Positions 21,101-30,970 of a DNA stretch of 64,000 bases are shown here, in pieces. Location: NCBI GenBank assembly GCA_963169645.1, contig CAUJCO010000008.1, positions 1-64,000 on the forward strand. Reading direction: 5' to 3'. Numbering within the stretch: position 1 is the stretch's first letter; the number at the start of each line of letters is the position of its first letter. The notes under the pieces are model-generated. The model saw nothing but the letters and a program-made list of their open reading frames with translations. It was not told where the DNA came from and did not search any database. Both the position numbers and the translations under genes were made by a program. This DNA comes from Bacteroidota bacterium. GTDB taxonomy: Bacteria; Bacteroidota; Bacteroidia; Chitinophagales; JADIYW01.

Positions 21101-22474
21101 AGTACATTACCAAGTGCGACACCTATTATTGATTATATCAGTACATGCGATCAAACAGCAAGTATTTCCGCAACAGCTATTTCATCCGGTGCAAGTGTTT
21201 CTTGGTCTAGAGTATCCGGAAGTGGTACGCCTACATCTTCTACAGATAATCCTTTAGCAGTAAGTTCACTCACTCAAGGTGCTACGTCAGTTTATGAATT
21301 ATTTGTATCTAATGCAGGTTGTTCTAATATTAGTGCAGGAACGCTGAGTTTAGTATTGCCGGTAAATAACGCTTCAAATATAGCATCTTCAAATTCATGT
21401 GCTTATTGTGTTATAACAGATGGAAATACAAGAAATTATTTTAATAGTTCAGGTGAGATTATTGCTACAATTCATGATGATGGATTAACTACGCCAGCTC
21501 AACTCAGCTTTACAGAAGTATGTGTTGGTATCGATGGTAGTGTACAAACAGTTACGGATAACATAGGTGAACAACAACCTTATTTGCAACGAAAATGGAC
21601 TATTAGTCCTGCAAGTAATACAAATGCATTTATTACACTTTATTTTACAGCATCAGAATTAGCAGCACTTACATCGGCGGCAACATCAACTAGATATCAA
21701 TTCTCCGGTTTGGATTTATGGATGACTAAATTCTCCGGTGGAGGAAATGGTTCGTTTACACCACCATGTACTGGTGGTACAGGAGGATGCATGCCAACAA
21801 CCGGTGTAAATGTACCGGCTACATTTAGTAGCTATGGATCTAATTACAAAGTAGATATAGAAGTAAACTCATTCTCTACTTTCTATATTCATCCTGCTAT
21901 ATATGCATTTTCACCATTACCGGTTGAGTTAACCTCATTTACCGGTTGGAATCAAGGAAGTGTAAATAGATTACAATGGGTAACTGCATCTGAATTAAAT
22001 ACTAAAGTATTTGAAATTCAAAAAAGCACAGACGGACGCAATTGGATTACAATTGGTGAGAAAATAGCAGCCGGTAATTCTACACAGCCAATTACATATG
22101 ATTTTGTAGACAACCAACCTGTAATCGGTGATAATTATTATAGATTGAAAATTATAGATCTTGATAATTCATTTAGCTTTAGTAACTTCATAAATATTAT
22201 TTTGTCAGATGCCGTACAAAATAGCTTTACAGGTATTTATCCTAATCCGACAAGTAATATTTTGAATATCGAAATACAATCTATTAGCAATATAAATACA
22301 TCGTTAATCGTGTATGATGTATTAGGAAAATCTATTGTAACTCAACCTACCACATTGGTGAAAGGGTTGAATAAGCTTAAAATGGATTTTTCTACTTTAG
22401 CGAATGGTGCTTATATTCTACAGTTTGTTGATGCTGAAGGAAAAACGCATAGTACTAAATTTGTAAAAGATTAA
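18116..22474 (+). CDS. Giant T9SS type A-sorted surface protein with Ig-like repeats
   Basis: Signal peptide; repeats (CxGGSANITS...GGTG...WQYSADGSTGWANVVNGTPAGI); C-term LPVELTSFTGWNQGSVNRLQWVTASE...IYPNPTSNILNIEIQ...KFVKD. Confidence 0.92.
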   Translation: MYKFIHSILIFIGLSLVSLDANAQTVSININNVSVGMYSGSGSDCGDCISSPDVYIDVRFKHSGTGTWGGGGSSRRDNVGCDNYGGVGGYSTSGIAWSSATIQIQIDSWEDDGGVCGGADGDCAGGYGDPNNGTNNLTIVAQPSCGTNNGVYYSERINCSSDGSTNDYRARWYYQWWWDAGSISASTTAGVIGGSATVCSGANITVTNTTNGSLYPRGTVVFQQRFNGGAWTDVGSATTNTASSASTVSQTYSATLSTAGTYEYRRVVRYCTNSSGGTTQYESNIVTIVVVPDPSFTTSPTSSTPVCTGGTIPNLTVSSANGTPSRTHQWYSNTSNSYTGATSISGETGTSYAPPTGTAGNMYYFCTVSSAGSGCTSTNSSIAQVQVVSQPSASAPASPTICLGGSANITSNRSGGTGLFDINWQYSADGSTGWANVVNGTPAGISYSNANTSTMTVIGDGSEALGAKYYRMVATSVDPNINCAAISTNSVVTTIADPTLSIPSSPTVCVGGSANITSTVSGGTGPMSRQWQYSSDGMSWASVTNGTPSGISYAGGTGGTLTVTGDGSETSGTWYYRLRYYPTSGTSGCETYSSASTYTVVLEPTLSAPAALTTVCSGGSASLTSTASGGTGAFTYRWQYSADGSTGWANVVNGTPAGITYVGGTGTTLTVSGNGTEANISKYYRLVLSSTTISVGCDAISSTAEISTVADPIINLPTPTSQTVCQNGAPTDLSTSASGGTASAYTYNWYRNGSNSTSGGTLVGSGINYTAVTSAIGTLYYYSIVTQPESGCAATTASTASVTIVSLPSSGTLSKTPNVTTVCEGQTVSATATAGSGGTGTITDYLEYRTDAGSGYSAWASYTAGTPIATTGLVSVEIQTYRTATGSGCTSSTPTVASWTVVPQPQPGTLAKTPNVTDVCDGDNVSAVFTAGTGGTGVVTDILQYRYNGTGGWSNYTSGTNLSTTGRTMVEIRTYRTSTGTGCNTSSINTVTWNVSTLPSATPIIDYISTCDQTASISATAISSGASVSWSRVSGSGTPTSSTDNPLAVSSLTQGATSVYELFVSNAGCSNISAGTLSLVLPVNNASNIASSNSCAYCVITDGNTRNYFNSSGEIIATIHDDGLTTPAQLSFTEVCVGIDGSVQTVTDNIGEQQPYLQRKWTISPASNTNAFITLYFTASELAALTSAATSTRYQFSGLDLWMTKFSGGGNGSFTPPCTGGTGGCMPTTGVNVPATFSSYGSNYKVDIEVNSFSTFYIHPAIYAFSPLPVELTSFTGWNQGSVNRLQWVTASELNTKVFEIQKSTDGRNWITIGEKIAAGNSTQPITYDFVDNQPVIGDNYYRLKIIDLDNSFSFSNFINIILSDAVQNSFTGIYPNPTSNILNIEIQSISNINTSLIVYDVLGKSIVTQPTTLVKGLNKLKMDFSTLANGAYILQFVDAEGKTHSTKFVKD
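19280..21110 (+). repeat. Tandem Ig-like protein repeats of two subtypes (about 4 + 2 copies)
   Basis: e.g. GWANVVNGTPAGISY near 19412 and GWANVVNGTPAGITY near 20054; second subtype SGTLSKTPNVTTVCEGQ / PGTLAKTPNVTDVCDGD. Confidence 0.85.
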
Positions 22475-22494
22475 ATCTATTATTTTTTAAAGAA

Positions 22495-22532
22495 AGAGCT
22501 ATGATAACTTTTTTGTCATAGCTCTTTTTTTT
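22495..22532 (+). terminator. Rho-independent terminator of the first giant T9SS protein
   Basis: AGAGCTATGA...TCATAGCTCT stem followed by T8. Confidence 0.85.
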
Positions 22533-22566
22533 GTATTTTCAAATTCTATAGTTTGATAACATTAAG

Positions 22567-23721
22567 TTGAATATTCTACTTTTAAATTATGAATATCCGC
22601 CATTAGGCGGAGGTGCCGGAATTGTTACACAACATTTGGCATCTTGCTTTATTAATACACATCACGAAGTAACAGTTGTAACCACTTGGTTCTCCGGCGA
22701 ATCTGAATTCTTTTCAGAAAATAGGTTGACGATTATCCGATTAAAAGCAAAAAGAAAAGTTTCTTTTCAATCTAATCCGTATGAAATGTATGATTGGATG
22801 ATGAAAGCAAAAGAATACTGTTTGTCACATTTTTCTTCGACTGATTTTCAAATTTGCTTAGCCAATTTTTCATTGCCGGGTGGTTACGTAGCGAATGCAT
22901 TAAATCAAAAATGGAAACTGCCGTATGTGATTTTATCACACGGACATGATATTCCATGGTTTAGTCCGAAACAAATGTTTTTCTGGCATTTACTCTTATA
23001 TTTTCCAATAAAAAAACTACTGAAGCATGCTGCAAAAATTGTTGTATTAACCAATCAATTAAAACCGGCAGCATCAAAAATTATAGGAAGCCAACACGAA
23101 AATAAAATAGAAGTAATTCCGAATGGCATATTGCCACTGCAAACCAGAAAATCGTTTAACAAAGAAGATGCTATTTTAAAAAGTGTTTTTGTCGGCAGAT
23201 TAGTGCAACAAAAAGATCCATTAACAGTATTAAAAGCACATGCAGTCTTATTGCAGCAACAGATTCCGGTACATTTAACTTTTATTGGTGATGGTGAATT
23301 AAAATCAAATTTAGAAGCGTATATAAAGAAACATAAAATTACAAATGTAGAATTTGTAGGAAAGGTTAGCCAAAGTCAGGTGTTGGAAATTTTATCAAAT
23401 TCACATGTACTCATCGCTCCGAGCAAAGAGGAAGCAATGTCTATGGCAGTATTAGAAGCGATTTCGTCCGGATTATATGTATTTGCAACACCAATAAGTG
23501 GAAACAAAGAGCTGATTGATGATGGTGTAAATGGGAATTTCGTCGAATATGGAAATGTTAACCAAATTGCACATAAAATATCAGATTTCTATTTTCAGAA
23601 ATTTCTACAAAATTATTCGTACCCTACAGCTCAATTGGGGCATACTTTTCAAGAAAATACATGGGAACACATCGCACAAAGATATATCCAATTATTTACT
23701 GAAATTTTAAAAGATAATTAG
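22567..23721 (+). CDS. Glycosyltransferase family 4 (TTG start)
   Basis: NYEYPPLGGGAGIVTQHL...FVGRLVQQKDPLTVLKA...VLIAPSKEEAMSMAVLEAISSGL. Confidence 0.9.
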   Translation: MNILLLNYEYPPLGGGAGIVTQHLASCFINTHHEVTVVTTWFSGESEFFSENRLTIIRLKAKRKVSFQSNPYEMYDWMMKAKEYCLSHFSSTDFQICLANFSLPGGYVANALNQKWKLPYVILSHGHDIPWFSPKQMFFWHLLLYFPIKKLLKHAAKIVVLTNQLKPAASKIIGSQHENKIEVIPNGILPLQTRKSFNKEDAILKSVFVGRLVQQKDPLTVLKAHAVLLQQQIPVHLTFIGDGELKSNLEAYIKKHKITNVEFVGKVSQSQVLEILSNSHVLIAPSKEEAMSMAVLEAISSGLYVFATPISGNKELIDDGVNGNFVEYGNVNQIAHKISDFYFQKFLQNYSYPTAQLGHTFQENTWEHIAQRYIQLFTEILKDN

Positions 23722-23728
23722 TTCCGTT

Positions 23729-24493
23729 CTATTCATTTTTTGCTAAGATGAATTGGTATATCAAACAACAAAAAAAGATAGAAAATATAAACGCCGAAGT
23801 AAGAGTGATAATGATAAAATCAATGGCAAAATTTGCCTCTCGTTGTGTAAGTAGATATTTGGCTAATGTAAATAGACACATTGTTATTACAACGAAAAAC
23901 CAAAATTGAAATTGTTTTTTCGTGAGTACGTAGTTGGACATAATTTTATATTCCGGAGCAGCATATTTATAGAGCAAATAGAATCCCAAAATACTTAATA
24001 TTATTGGAACAAAATAGATTGCCATATAATAGAAAATCTGTGCGACAAATATAGAATTAGTTAGGGCGAATATCATTAAATAAACCGTGTGTGCATCTAA
24101 TACATGACAGATAAAATCGAGTATAAGATGTAAGTAAATGGCAAAAATTATGGAGTAAATAATTTTAATGAAATTATTTTTTAAATATGATGTAACGTCG
24201 ATGGTTAGAAATGATTTCCAATATACACGCAAGTTATTGGGTATCATCTGTAGGATAATACGTTGACAAATAAGATGAAATCCAACCAAGCTGAAAAATG
24301 CGAGTGGTAGCACAATAAAAAACACACACGCAAAATCATAATCAAAAATATGTTGTCTATTATTCGTGAATCGAAACAAGATGTCGTAATCGGGTGCTAT
24401 GCTTCCAAATAACAAACCGGAAAAACTAAATTTTTCAGTCCATCTTCTTTTAATGGGCACCACGTAACCAATATGTGCAAAAGTGAACGGCAA
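23729..24493 (-). CDS. DUF4184 family membrane protein
   Basis: MPFTFAHIGYVVPIKRRW...LLFGSIAPDYDILFRF, typical DUF4184 N-terminus; several TM segments. Confidence 0.82.
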   Translation of the reverse strand: MPFTFAHIGYVVPIKRRWTEKFSFSGLLFGSIAPDYDILFRFTNNRQHIFDYDFACVFFIVLPLAFFSLVGFHLICQRIILQMIPNNLRVYWKSFLTIDVTSYLKNNFIKIIYSIIFAIYLHLILDFICHVLDAHTVYLMIFALTNSIFVAQIFYYMAIYFVPIILSILGFYLLYKYAAPEYKIMSNYVLTKKQFQFWFFVVITMCLFTLAKYLLTQREANFAIDFIIITLTSAFIFSIFFCCLIYQFILAKNE

Positions 24494-24633
24494 CTTTAAT
24501 TAGATTGAATTCTGTAAAATAGTATTATTTTAGTATAACACAAATTAAACGAGTAATTTATTATTTTTTGTATTTACTGAAATGATAAGTTCATTTTTTA
24601 TGATTTGTAATACTAAACCATAGAGCTATTAAT

Positions 24634-26472
24634 ATGAAACCAAAAGTAAAATTTACACCTAAAAATAAATCATCTAATTCAATATCAATCGTAGATAAAC
24701 ATCCTATGTTTTTTACCTCTACGCTTTTGGGAATCTTAGTATTTGCTTTGTATGGTTGGACTTCTACTTTTGGTTGGGGCTTAGATGATATTACGTTTGT
24801 TTATTCAACGATAAAAAAGATAGACTCCAATTGGGACGGGCTCAGCACACTCTTTTTACAAAAGTATGGCCAATATGACTATCGCCCTGTTACGATGACA
24901 ACCTTCTGGTTGGAATATAAATATTTTGGAGATATTATTCCTGGAAAAAGCCACCTGATAAATGCAGGTTTATATGCAATTTTAGTGATACAGCTTTTTC
25001 GGTTTGTTGTTATGGCAGACTTCTTAAAAACTACAGAAAAGAATTATGCATTAGCAATTTTAGCCGTATTCTTTTTTATAATTCATCCCATACATGTTGG
25101 AGTGGTTGCAAATATAAAAAGTAGAGATAATTTACTGAGTATGTTATTGGGTGTTACAGCGCTTATTCAGTTTGTTCTTTTTTTTAAAGATAGAAAATGG
25201 TATCGTGTTTTTTTAGTAGTACTCTTTTTACTATTGGCCTTATTTTCGAAAGCTGATGCATATGCATTTTGGGCAATTATGCTCTTGTATTTTTTTGTGT
25301 ATAAGGCAGACTATAGAAATTTTTTTACGAAATCCAATCTGTTAATAGTACTGTTAAACCTACTATTAGTGGTATTTATTTTAATACTGGATTCAATGAT
25401 TCGGAACTCTGTAACCGCTTCTGATCCAATTCAAAGAATATACAATGATTCTCCTTTATTTGAGAATGATTCATTTGTCAATCATTTGTCATTTTCATTT
25501 ACCACCATGCTACTTTATCTAAAATTCTTATTAATACCACACGGTTATTATTTTTATTTTGGATATAATCAAATTCCATTAGTATCCTTATTTAGTTTGC
25601 AGAATATTATTTCGTTTCTGGTGTATGTGTCAATATTTATCTATAGTGTCAAACAATTTAAAACCAACAAAATCTATCTTTTTTCCTTTTTCTTTTTTTT
25701 GCTTTCTATTGCATACGCAGCAAATTTATTGGTGATTGTATCCGGAATAATGATGGATAGATATTGTTTTATCGCTTCGTTTGGTTTCTTTTTAGGTATA
25801 GCAGCCTTTCTAATGGAGAAGCTTCAAATATCCAATTGGAAAATTATGCTTGATAAAAGGCTCTGGATTGTATTTGCCGTATGGATAGTTGCTACCTATT
25901 ACAGAACTTCGGCTTGGAAAGATGTAGATACACTCTTTAATAGAGATATTGCATCGTTGCAACAGTCCGCACAAGCCAACGCCATGTTTGCAGGTTATCA
26001 AATTAATACAGCACTATTTAATAACTTATCCAATTCGGATAAAAGTAAGAAAATGGAATTAGCAGAGACGTATGTAGATAAAGCACTACAAATAAACAAT
26101 AAAAATAAATTTGCATTAGAGTCAAAGGGTATCTGTCGGACCTTTTTCAATGACGATATTCATGCTATTCCGTTTCTTTTAAAGGCAATCAACGTAGATT
26201 CAAACTATACAGGACCTTATAATAATTTAGGAATTGCATATCGAAATATTTCTAAGATAGATTCAGCATTGTACTTTTTTGGAATCGCAATGAATAAGGA
26301 AGATGCTTTCTCATATCCTGCAAATAATTACGTAAAAATGCTTTCAATTAAACAAGAATATACTTCTATTGATAGTGTTTTTAGTGTTCTGTTAAAACGG
26401 TTTCCTAATGATGAACGTCTAAAAATAAAAATAGATAAGTGGGATTCCTATAAAATTTGGGAGTACGATTGA
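24634..26472 (+). CDS. Second TMTC-like (DUF1736 + TPR) integral-membrane protein, paralog of 15114-17081
   Basis: LDDITFVY, DYRPVTMTTFWLEYKYFGDIIPGKSHLINA, IHPIHVGVVANIKSRDNLLSM, MMDRYCFIASFGFFLG; C-terminal TPRs. Confidence 0.8.
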   Translation: MKPKVKFTPKNKSSNSISIVDKHPMFFTSTLLGILVFALYGWTSTFGWGLDDITFVYSTIKKIDSNWDGLSTLFLQKYGQYDYRPVTMTTFWLEYKYFGDIIPGKSHLINAGLYAILVIQLFRFVVMADFLKTTEKNYALAILAVFFFIIHPIHVGVVANIKSRDNLLSMLLGVTALIQFVLFFKDRKWYRVFLVVLFLLLALFSKADAYAFWAIMLLYFFVYKADYRNFFTKSNLLIVLLNLLLVVFILILDSMIRNSVTASDPIQRIYNDSPLFENDSFVNHLSFSFTTMLLYLKFLLIPHGYYFYFGYNQIPLVSLFSLQNIISFLVYVSIFIYSVKQFKTNKIYLFSFFFFLLSIAYAANLLVIVSGIMMDRYCFIASFGFFLGIAAFLMEKLQISNWKIMLDKRLWIVFAVWIVATYYRTSAWKDVDTLFNRDIASLQQSAQANAMFAGYQINTALFNNLSNSDKSKKMELAETYVDKALQINNKNKFALESKGICRTFFNDDIHAIPFLLKAINVDSNYTGPYNNLGIAYRNISKIDSALYFFGIAMNKEDAFSYPANNYVKMLSIKQEYTSIDSVFSVLLKRFPNDERLKIKIDKWDSYKIWEYD

Positions 26473-26595
26473 TGGATAATTTTAAATAATATTACAAATC
26501 ATTTTCTTTTATATTTTATAAAAAAATCAAGATTTAACATTTTTATAGTTGCGGTTTTAATACATATATGTTAACTTGTATCAAAACTATAAATT

Positions 26596-29500
26596 ATGAA
26601 TATACTCTACTCCCAAGTAAAGAGAATATTATTTCTATTACTTACCTTACTTTTCACTTCTCACGCAGTTTTTTCGCAAGTAAACGTCAATATTTCTACC
26701 CAAATTAACGGCTTTAGGCATAATTGGGATTGTAATAATGATGGTATAAATAACAATGAGCCGGATATCCGCTATAAAGTATGGATGGGATGGAATGGTG
26801 GTAATTTTGCTCAAAGCACCAATGGACCGGGTTTATTTTGTGGAGCGGCAAATTACACCTACGGTATAGATAGCAAAGTATGTAGTGAATGGAATCCGGG
26901 GTTAATAACCGGACCCTCATTTTCAAACGTTGCAGCTACAACGCTTAATGTAGATATGCAAAGCTGGGAAGAAGATGAAAGTGGTACGCCTAATGTTTGG
27001 CCCTTTGACCAATGTCCACACGATAATTGTAATCCTAATAATAACACATGGTGTGCCAATAATGATGACACGCGTTGTGGACGATTACGTATTGGAGATA
27101 TCGGGTTTTCAACGTATGAACCTTGTTCTACAGTCGTATATACCGGACAATTTACAAGTGGTAGTTTCTTATCTATGACCGGCCGATGTGGTGACAATAA
27201 TGGCGGAGGATTTGGATTAGATAAATTAAATGTCAATTGGAATTTTGCATCAGCTCCCACTATTGTAACACAACCCAATGACGCATCTTATGGAGGAAGT
27301 ATCAGAGATGTTTGTACCGGTTTACCGGTTACATTAACCGTTGTATGTAATGCATTTGGTGCCGGAAATTGGACTTTAGGTCGTTGGGTAAAATGGCAAT
27401 CCTCAACGGATAACTCTAATTGGACAGATATATCAGGAACATTGAATGGTACTGCTTATTTAAACCAAACTACTTTTACCTATAATTTTACGCCAGGTAC
27501 ACCTGGTACAATGTATTATAGAGCAGTATTAAGTTCCTTATGTACTTCAGGTTTTGGCTCTCAAACCACCAATTCAGCATCCGTTCAATTTGTAATACAT
27601 GATGCATCAAGTGATCCATTTTGTACCGCACCAACTTGTAATGTAGCCTATGTAGATCCAACAATTGCTTCAGAAGTAGGTGCTACAGGTTCACCATCGA
27701 ATCCATATAAAAATATTTCAACGGCAGCTGCTACAGCACCAACTTATATACGTGTAGCCAAATGTGCAAGTGGATGTACAGACCCTGTTATGGTGTCAAT
27801 TCCCAATAATTGCGTGATAGAAGGAGGGTATGTACGTAGTGGTTCTTCCGGAGAATTATGGAGAAAATCATCTGCATCTGCAGATCAAACAATAATTACA
27901 TTTTCAGGAGATTATGCTCCGAATGGTACCAATCGGCAAATTGTTGCCTTTCATTCAGCTTCAAGATCTGGTTGGACTGTCAAAGATTTGACTATCTATA
28001 CTGCTAATACACCTTCCGGACAATATGCTACAACAGGCAGAGGTATGAGTAATTATGGCTTTTTAATATCAAGTAGTTCCGGATATAAAATTATTAGATG
28101 TAATATCTACGTAGGAAATGCAGGTGCTGGAAGAGATGGTACAGCAAATACCAACCCAGGTGGTGGAGTAAATGGAAGTGCAGGCAGCACCGGAAGTGCA
28201 GGCAATTCAGGGCAATGTAATACTTCAAATGGTGTAGCAAACGGAAATGGTGGAAGCGGTGGAAATGGTGGAAATGGTACAGCAAATACTTCAAATCCAG
28301 GCTCAAATGGAGCTCAAGGCACAGGTGGTGCAGGATATGGAACAGATAATGGTAATTGTATAACTTATTGTGCTAATACGAATGGTAATGCGGGTGGTAA
28401 AGGTGGAAATGGAGGAAATGGTGGTTCATGGACTGCCGGAAATAGACCGTCTGCACCTATTACTAATGCTGCCTATTATGCAGTAGCAGGAGCAGCAGAG
28501 AATGGTGGTCATGGCGGTGGCGGCGGTGGCGGTGGCGGCGGTAGTGGATCAAGAGGTGGGGAAGTGGCATGTATTGATTGCGACGGTTTTGCTGGTGCAA
28601 CCGGAAGAGCAGGTGGACAAGGAGGTGCCGGAGGTGCCGGAGGCTTTGGTGCCGGAGGTTCATTTGGTATTTGGCGATACAACTCGAATGGAGGTACACC
28701 ACTAATAGAAGAAGTAGATGTAACGGTAGGCAGTGCAGGTACGGGTGGAAGTGGACAAAATGGAAGGCCGGGAGTTACTGGAGGTGGTGCAACCAGTGGC
28801 CAATGTAACAATTGTGTAAGACAACGATGTTCTGGAAATGGAGGTGCCGCCGGAAATGGAGGTGCCGGCGGAAGAGGAAGAGATGGTGCGAACGGTATCT
28901 CAGCAGAATATGTAGTGGATGGTAGTAGTTCCAACTTAAATTTTACAATACAATACCCTTCTACTATTACCTTAGACAACTATAGTCAACGCAGTAATAT
29001 CAGTGGTAAAATGTGCAACAATTCAGAAATTGATATGTCAAAAACAAGTGGTACTTGGTCGTTATCATCCGGTTTGTCTTATGTAAATAATTTAACATCA
29101 TCTACTTCATCTTATAACAATAGTACTAATACTGTAAAAGTAACAACGAATAATTATAATACGTTCTTTGATATAAGCAACGGCACAAATCTAAATAGAT
29201 TTTTATACACTGCTAATGAAAATCGTAGCTTACCAACTGTTGTAAAAGGAAGTACCTACATCTGTAATGGAAGCACAATGGCACTTTCTACCAATAATAA
29301 TTACGATGTAGGAAACATTCAAGAATATGAATACGTTGTGTTTGCAGATGGAAGTAATGCGAACTCGCCATTTAGTGGCGGTACTTATAACTCAAGTGCA
29401 GCGAATTATACTACACCGTCGTTTACCACCAATGGAAGATATTGGGTACGTTATAGAGAACGTCATAATTGTTGTGGATGGTCACGTCCGGTATTCGATT

Positions 29501-30954
29501 ATTTTGATGTAATAGACATACCAAACACACCTGCATCAATTAATATAGTCGGCGGACCATATTGTTACAATGGTAGCGGACATTCATTTACTATAACAAT
29601 ACCTGGAAGTTCGTTTGCGTTTCCTACGTATGATACTTGGAAATTATATGACGTAGATCCAACATTTGGAACACCAACGCCAATACAAAGTAGTAACAGT
29701 CCAACGCCAAGTTTTGGTGTTACACCATCACAAACGACTACTTATTATGTTAGAGGTGAAAATGCATGTGGCGTTTCAACGGCATTAAGCGTTACAGCTT
29801 ATATTTCAGGCGATGCCAATCCATTTGGTGTAATTTCTACTGCTACAAGTTCAAAAACGTGTGTTGTAAATGATAATAATTGGCATTATTTCAGAAATAC
29901 ATCAAATGAGATTATTGCAGCTATCAATAGTAATGGACAAAACTTAGGAAATGTAACTATGACAGTAACTGTTGAAACAGTACCGCACGATGGAAGTTAT
30001 CTATCGCCAAAACACGGAAATGGTGGTATTGGAAACGCAAAAGTTTGTTTAGGTCAACCGGAATTATCGATGCGTAGATGGTACACAATTACACCTCAAT
30101 TCCAACCGACAGCAGGTAATCCAAGTACTATTCGTTTGTTCTTTACAGCAGCAGATTACTTAAACTATAGTACAGAAGTAGTTAGTTGGACTTCTTATAT
30201 TGCAAGTAATTATCCAAATTGCTATGGTTATACCAATAGCGCCATTGATTTAGCGGTTTCTAAAGATGAACTTGCCGATATTACTCCAAATAGTGTTGGT
30301 TTAACTGCAGGACCAAATAGCACGACTCAATATGAGTTATCCGTTCCATCTTTCTCTACTTTCCGTTTCCATACAAGTGGCGGATATGGAGAAGCGCTTC
30401 CGGTGGAATTGACTTCATTTACTGGTTGGAATGAAGGTGCAGTAAATAAATTGAGATGGGTTACAGCTTCTGAACAAAATTCAGATAAATATGATATTGA
30501 GAAAAGTACCGATAATGGTCAATGGTCAAAAATTGGAGAGTTGCCGGCAGCCGGAAATTCTACTTTACCAATAACATACGACTTTACCGATAATAACCCA
30601 ATAGTTGGTGATAATTATTATAGATTGAAAATGTGGGATAAAGATGCAACGTTTGAATATAGTAACGTAATTAATATTCCATTAGCAGAAGCAATTACAA
30701 ATGGTTTCACTAATATTTATCCAAATCCAACGAGTGGCGATTTAAATGTGGAGTTGCAATCAACACAAGCATACGATACTCGAATTATGGTATATGATGT
30801 ATTGGGTAAGGAAATTTACAATCAAGCATCTACCTTAATAAAAGGCATCAATAGATTTACATTTGATTTTGCACACTTACCTAAAGGAGTTTATTTAATT
30901 CAATTCTCCGATAAAGAAGGAAAAACTCATATTGCGAAATTTGTAAAAGATTAA
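26596..30954 (+). CDS. Giant T9SS type A-sorted surface protein with beta-helix-like segment and Gly-rich domain
   Basis: Signal peptide; SNPYKNISTAAATAPTYIRVA (DUF1565-like); Gly-rich 28.1-28.9 kb; C-term LPVELTSFTGWNEGAVNKLRWVTASE...IYPNPTSGDLNVELQ...KFVKD. Confidence 0.9.
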   Translation: MNILYSQVKRILFLLLTLLFTSHAVFSQVNVNISTQINGFRHNWDCNNDGINNNEPDIRYKVWMGWNGGNFAQSTNGPGLFCGAANYTYGIDSKVCSEWNPGLITGPSFSNVAATTLNVDMQSWEEDESGTPNVWPFDQCPHDNCNPNNNTWCANNDDTRCGRLRIGDIGFSTYEPCSTVVYTGQFTSGSFLSMTGRCGDNNGGGFGLDKLNVNWNFASAPTIVTQPNDASYGGSIRDVCTGLPVTLTVVCNAFGAGNWTLGRWVKWQSSTDNSNWTDISGTLNGTAYLNQTTFTYNFTPGTPGTMYYRAVLSSLCTSGFGSQTTNSASVQFVIHDASSDPFCTAPTCNVAYVDPTIASEVGATGSPSNPYKNISTAAATAPTYIRVAKCASGCTDPVMVSIPNNCVIEGGYVRSGSSGELWRKSSASADQTIITFSGDYAPNGTNRQIVAFHSASRSGWTVKDLTIYTANTPSGQYATTGRGMSNYGFLISSSSGYKIIRCNIYVGNAGAGRDGTANTNPGGGVNGSAGSTGSAGNSGQCNTSNGVANGNGGSGGNGGNGTANTSNPGSNGAQGTGGAGYGTDNGNCITYCANTNGNAGGKGGNGGNGGSWTAGNRPSAPITNAAYYAVAGAAENGGHGGGGGGGGGGSGSRGGEVACIDCDGFAGATGRAGGQGGAGGAGGFGAGGSFGIWRYNSNGGTPLIEEVDVTVGSAGTGGSGQNGRPGVTGGGATSGQCNNCVRQRCSGNGGAAGNGGAGGRGRDGANGISAEYVVDGSSSNLNFTIQYPSTITLDNYSQRSNISGKMCNNSEIDMSKTSGTWSLSSGLSYVNNLTSSTSSYNNSTNTVKVTTNNYNTFFDISNGTNLNRFLYTANENRSLPTVVKGSTYICNGSTMALSTNNNYDVGNIQEYEYVVFADGSNANSPFSGGTYNSSAANYTTPSFTTNGRYWVRYRERHNCCGWSRPVFDYFDVIDIPNTPASINIVGGPYCYNGSGHSFTITIPGSSFAFPTYDTWKLYDVDPTFGTPTPIQSSNSPTPSFGVTPSQTTTYYVRGENACGVSTALSVTAYISGDANPFGVISTATSSKTCVVNDNNWHYFRNTSNEIIAAINSNGQNLGNVTMTVTVETVPHDGSYLSPKHGNGGIGNAKVCLGQPELSMRRWYTITPQFQPTAGNPSTIRLFFTAADYLNYSTEVVSWTSYIASNYPNCYGYTNSAIDLAVSKDELADITPNSVGLTAGPNSTTQYELSVPSFSTFRFHTSGGYGEALPVELTSFTGWNEGAVNKLRWVTASEQNSDKYDIEKSTDNGQWSKIGELPAAGNSTLPITYDFTDNNPIVGDNYYRLKMWDKDATFEYSNVINIPLAEAITNGFTNIYPNPTSGDLNVELQSTQAYDTRIMVYDVLGKEIYNQASTLIKGINRFTFDFAHLPKGVYLIQFSDKEGKTHIAKFVKD
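28110..28900 (+). repeat. Gly/Ala/Asn-rich low-complexity coding repeats (GGxGGAGG, GGNGGNG, poly-Gly)
   Basis: Runs of GGN codons; local GC elevation; includes GGGGGGGGGSGSRGG. Confidence 0.9.
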
Positions 30955-30970
30955 AGATTAATTTTAAAAA

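Noticed and set aside
28094-28979. Several ORFs antisense or frame-shifted in the Gly-rich region (His/Arg- or Pro-rich)
   Set aside because: By-product of GGN-codon repeats; the main frame is a continuous T9SS protein.
18116-30954. Both giant T9SS proteins are exactly 1452 aa
   Set aside because: Central regions are unrelated and of different architecture, so equal length is most likely coincidence.
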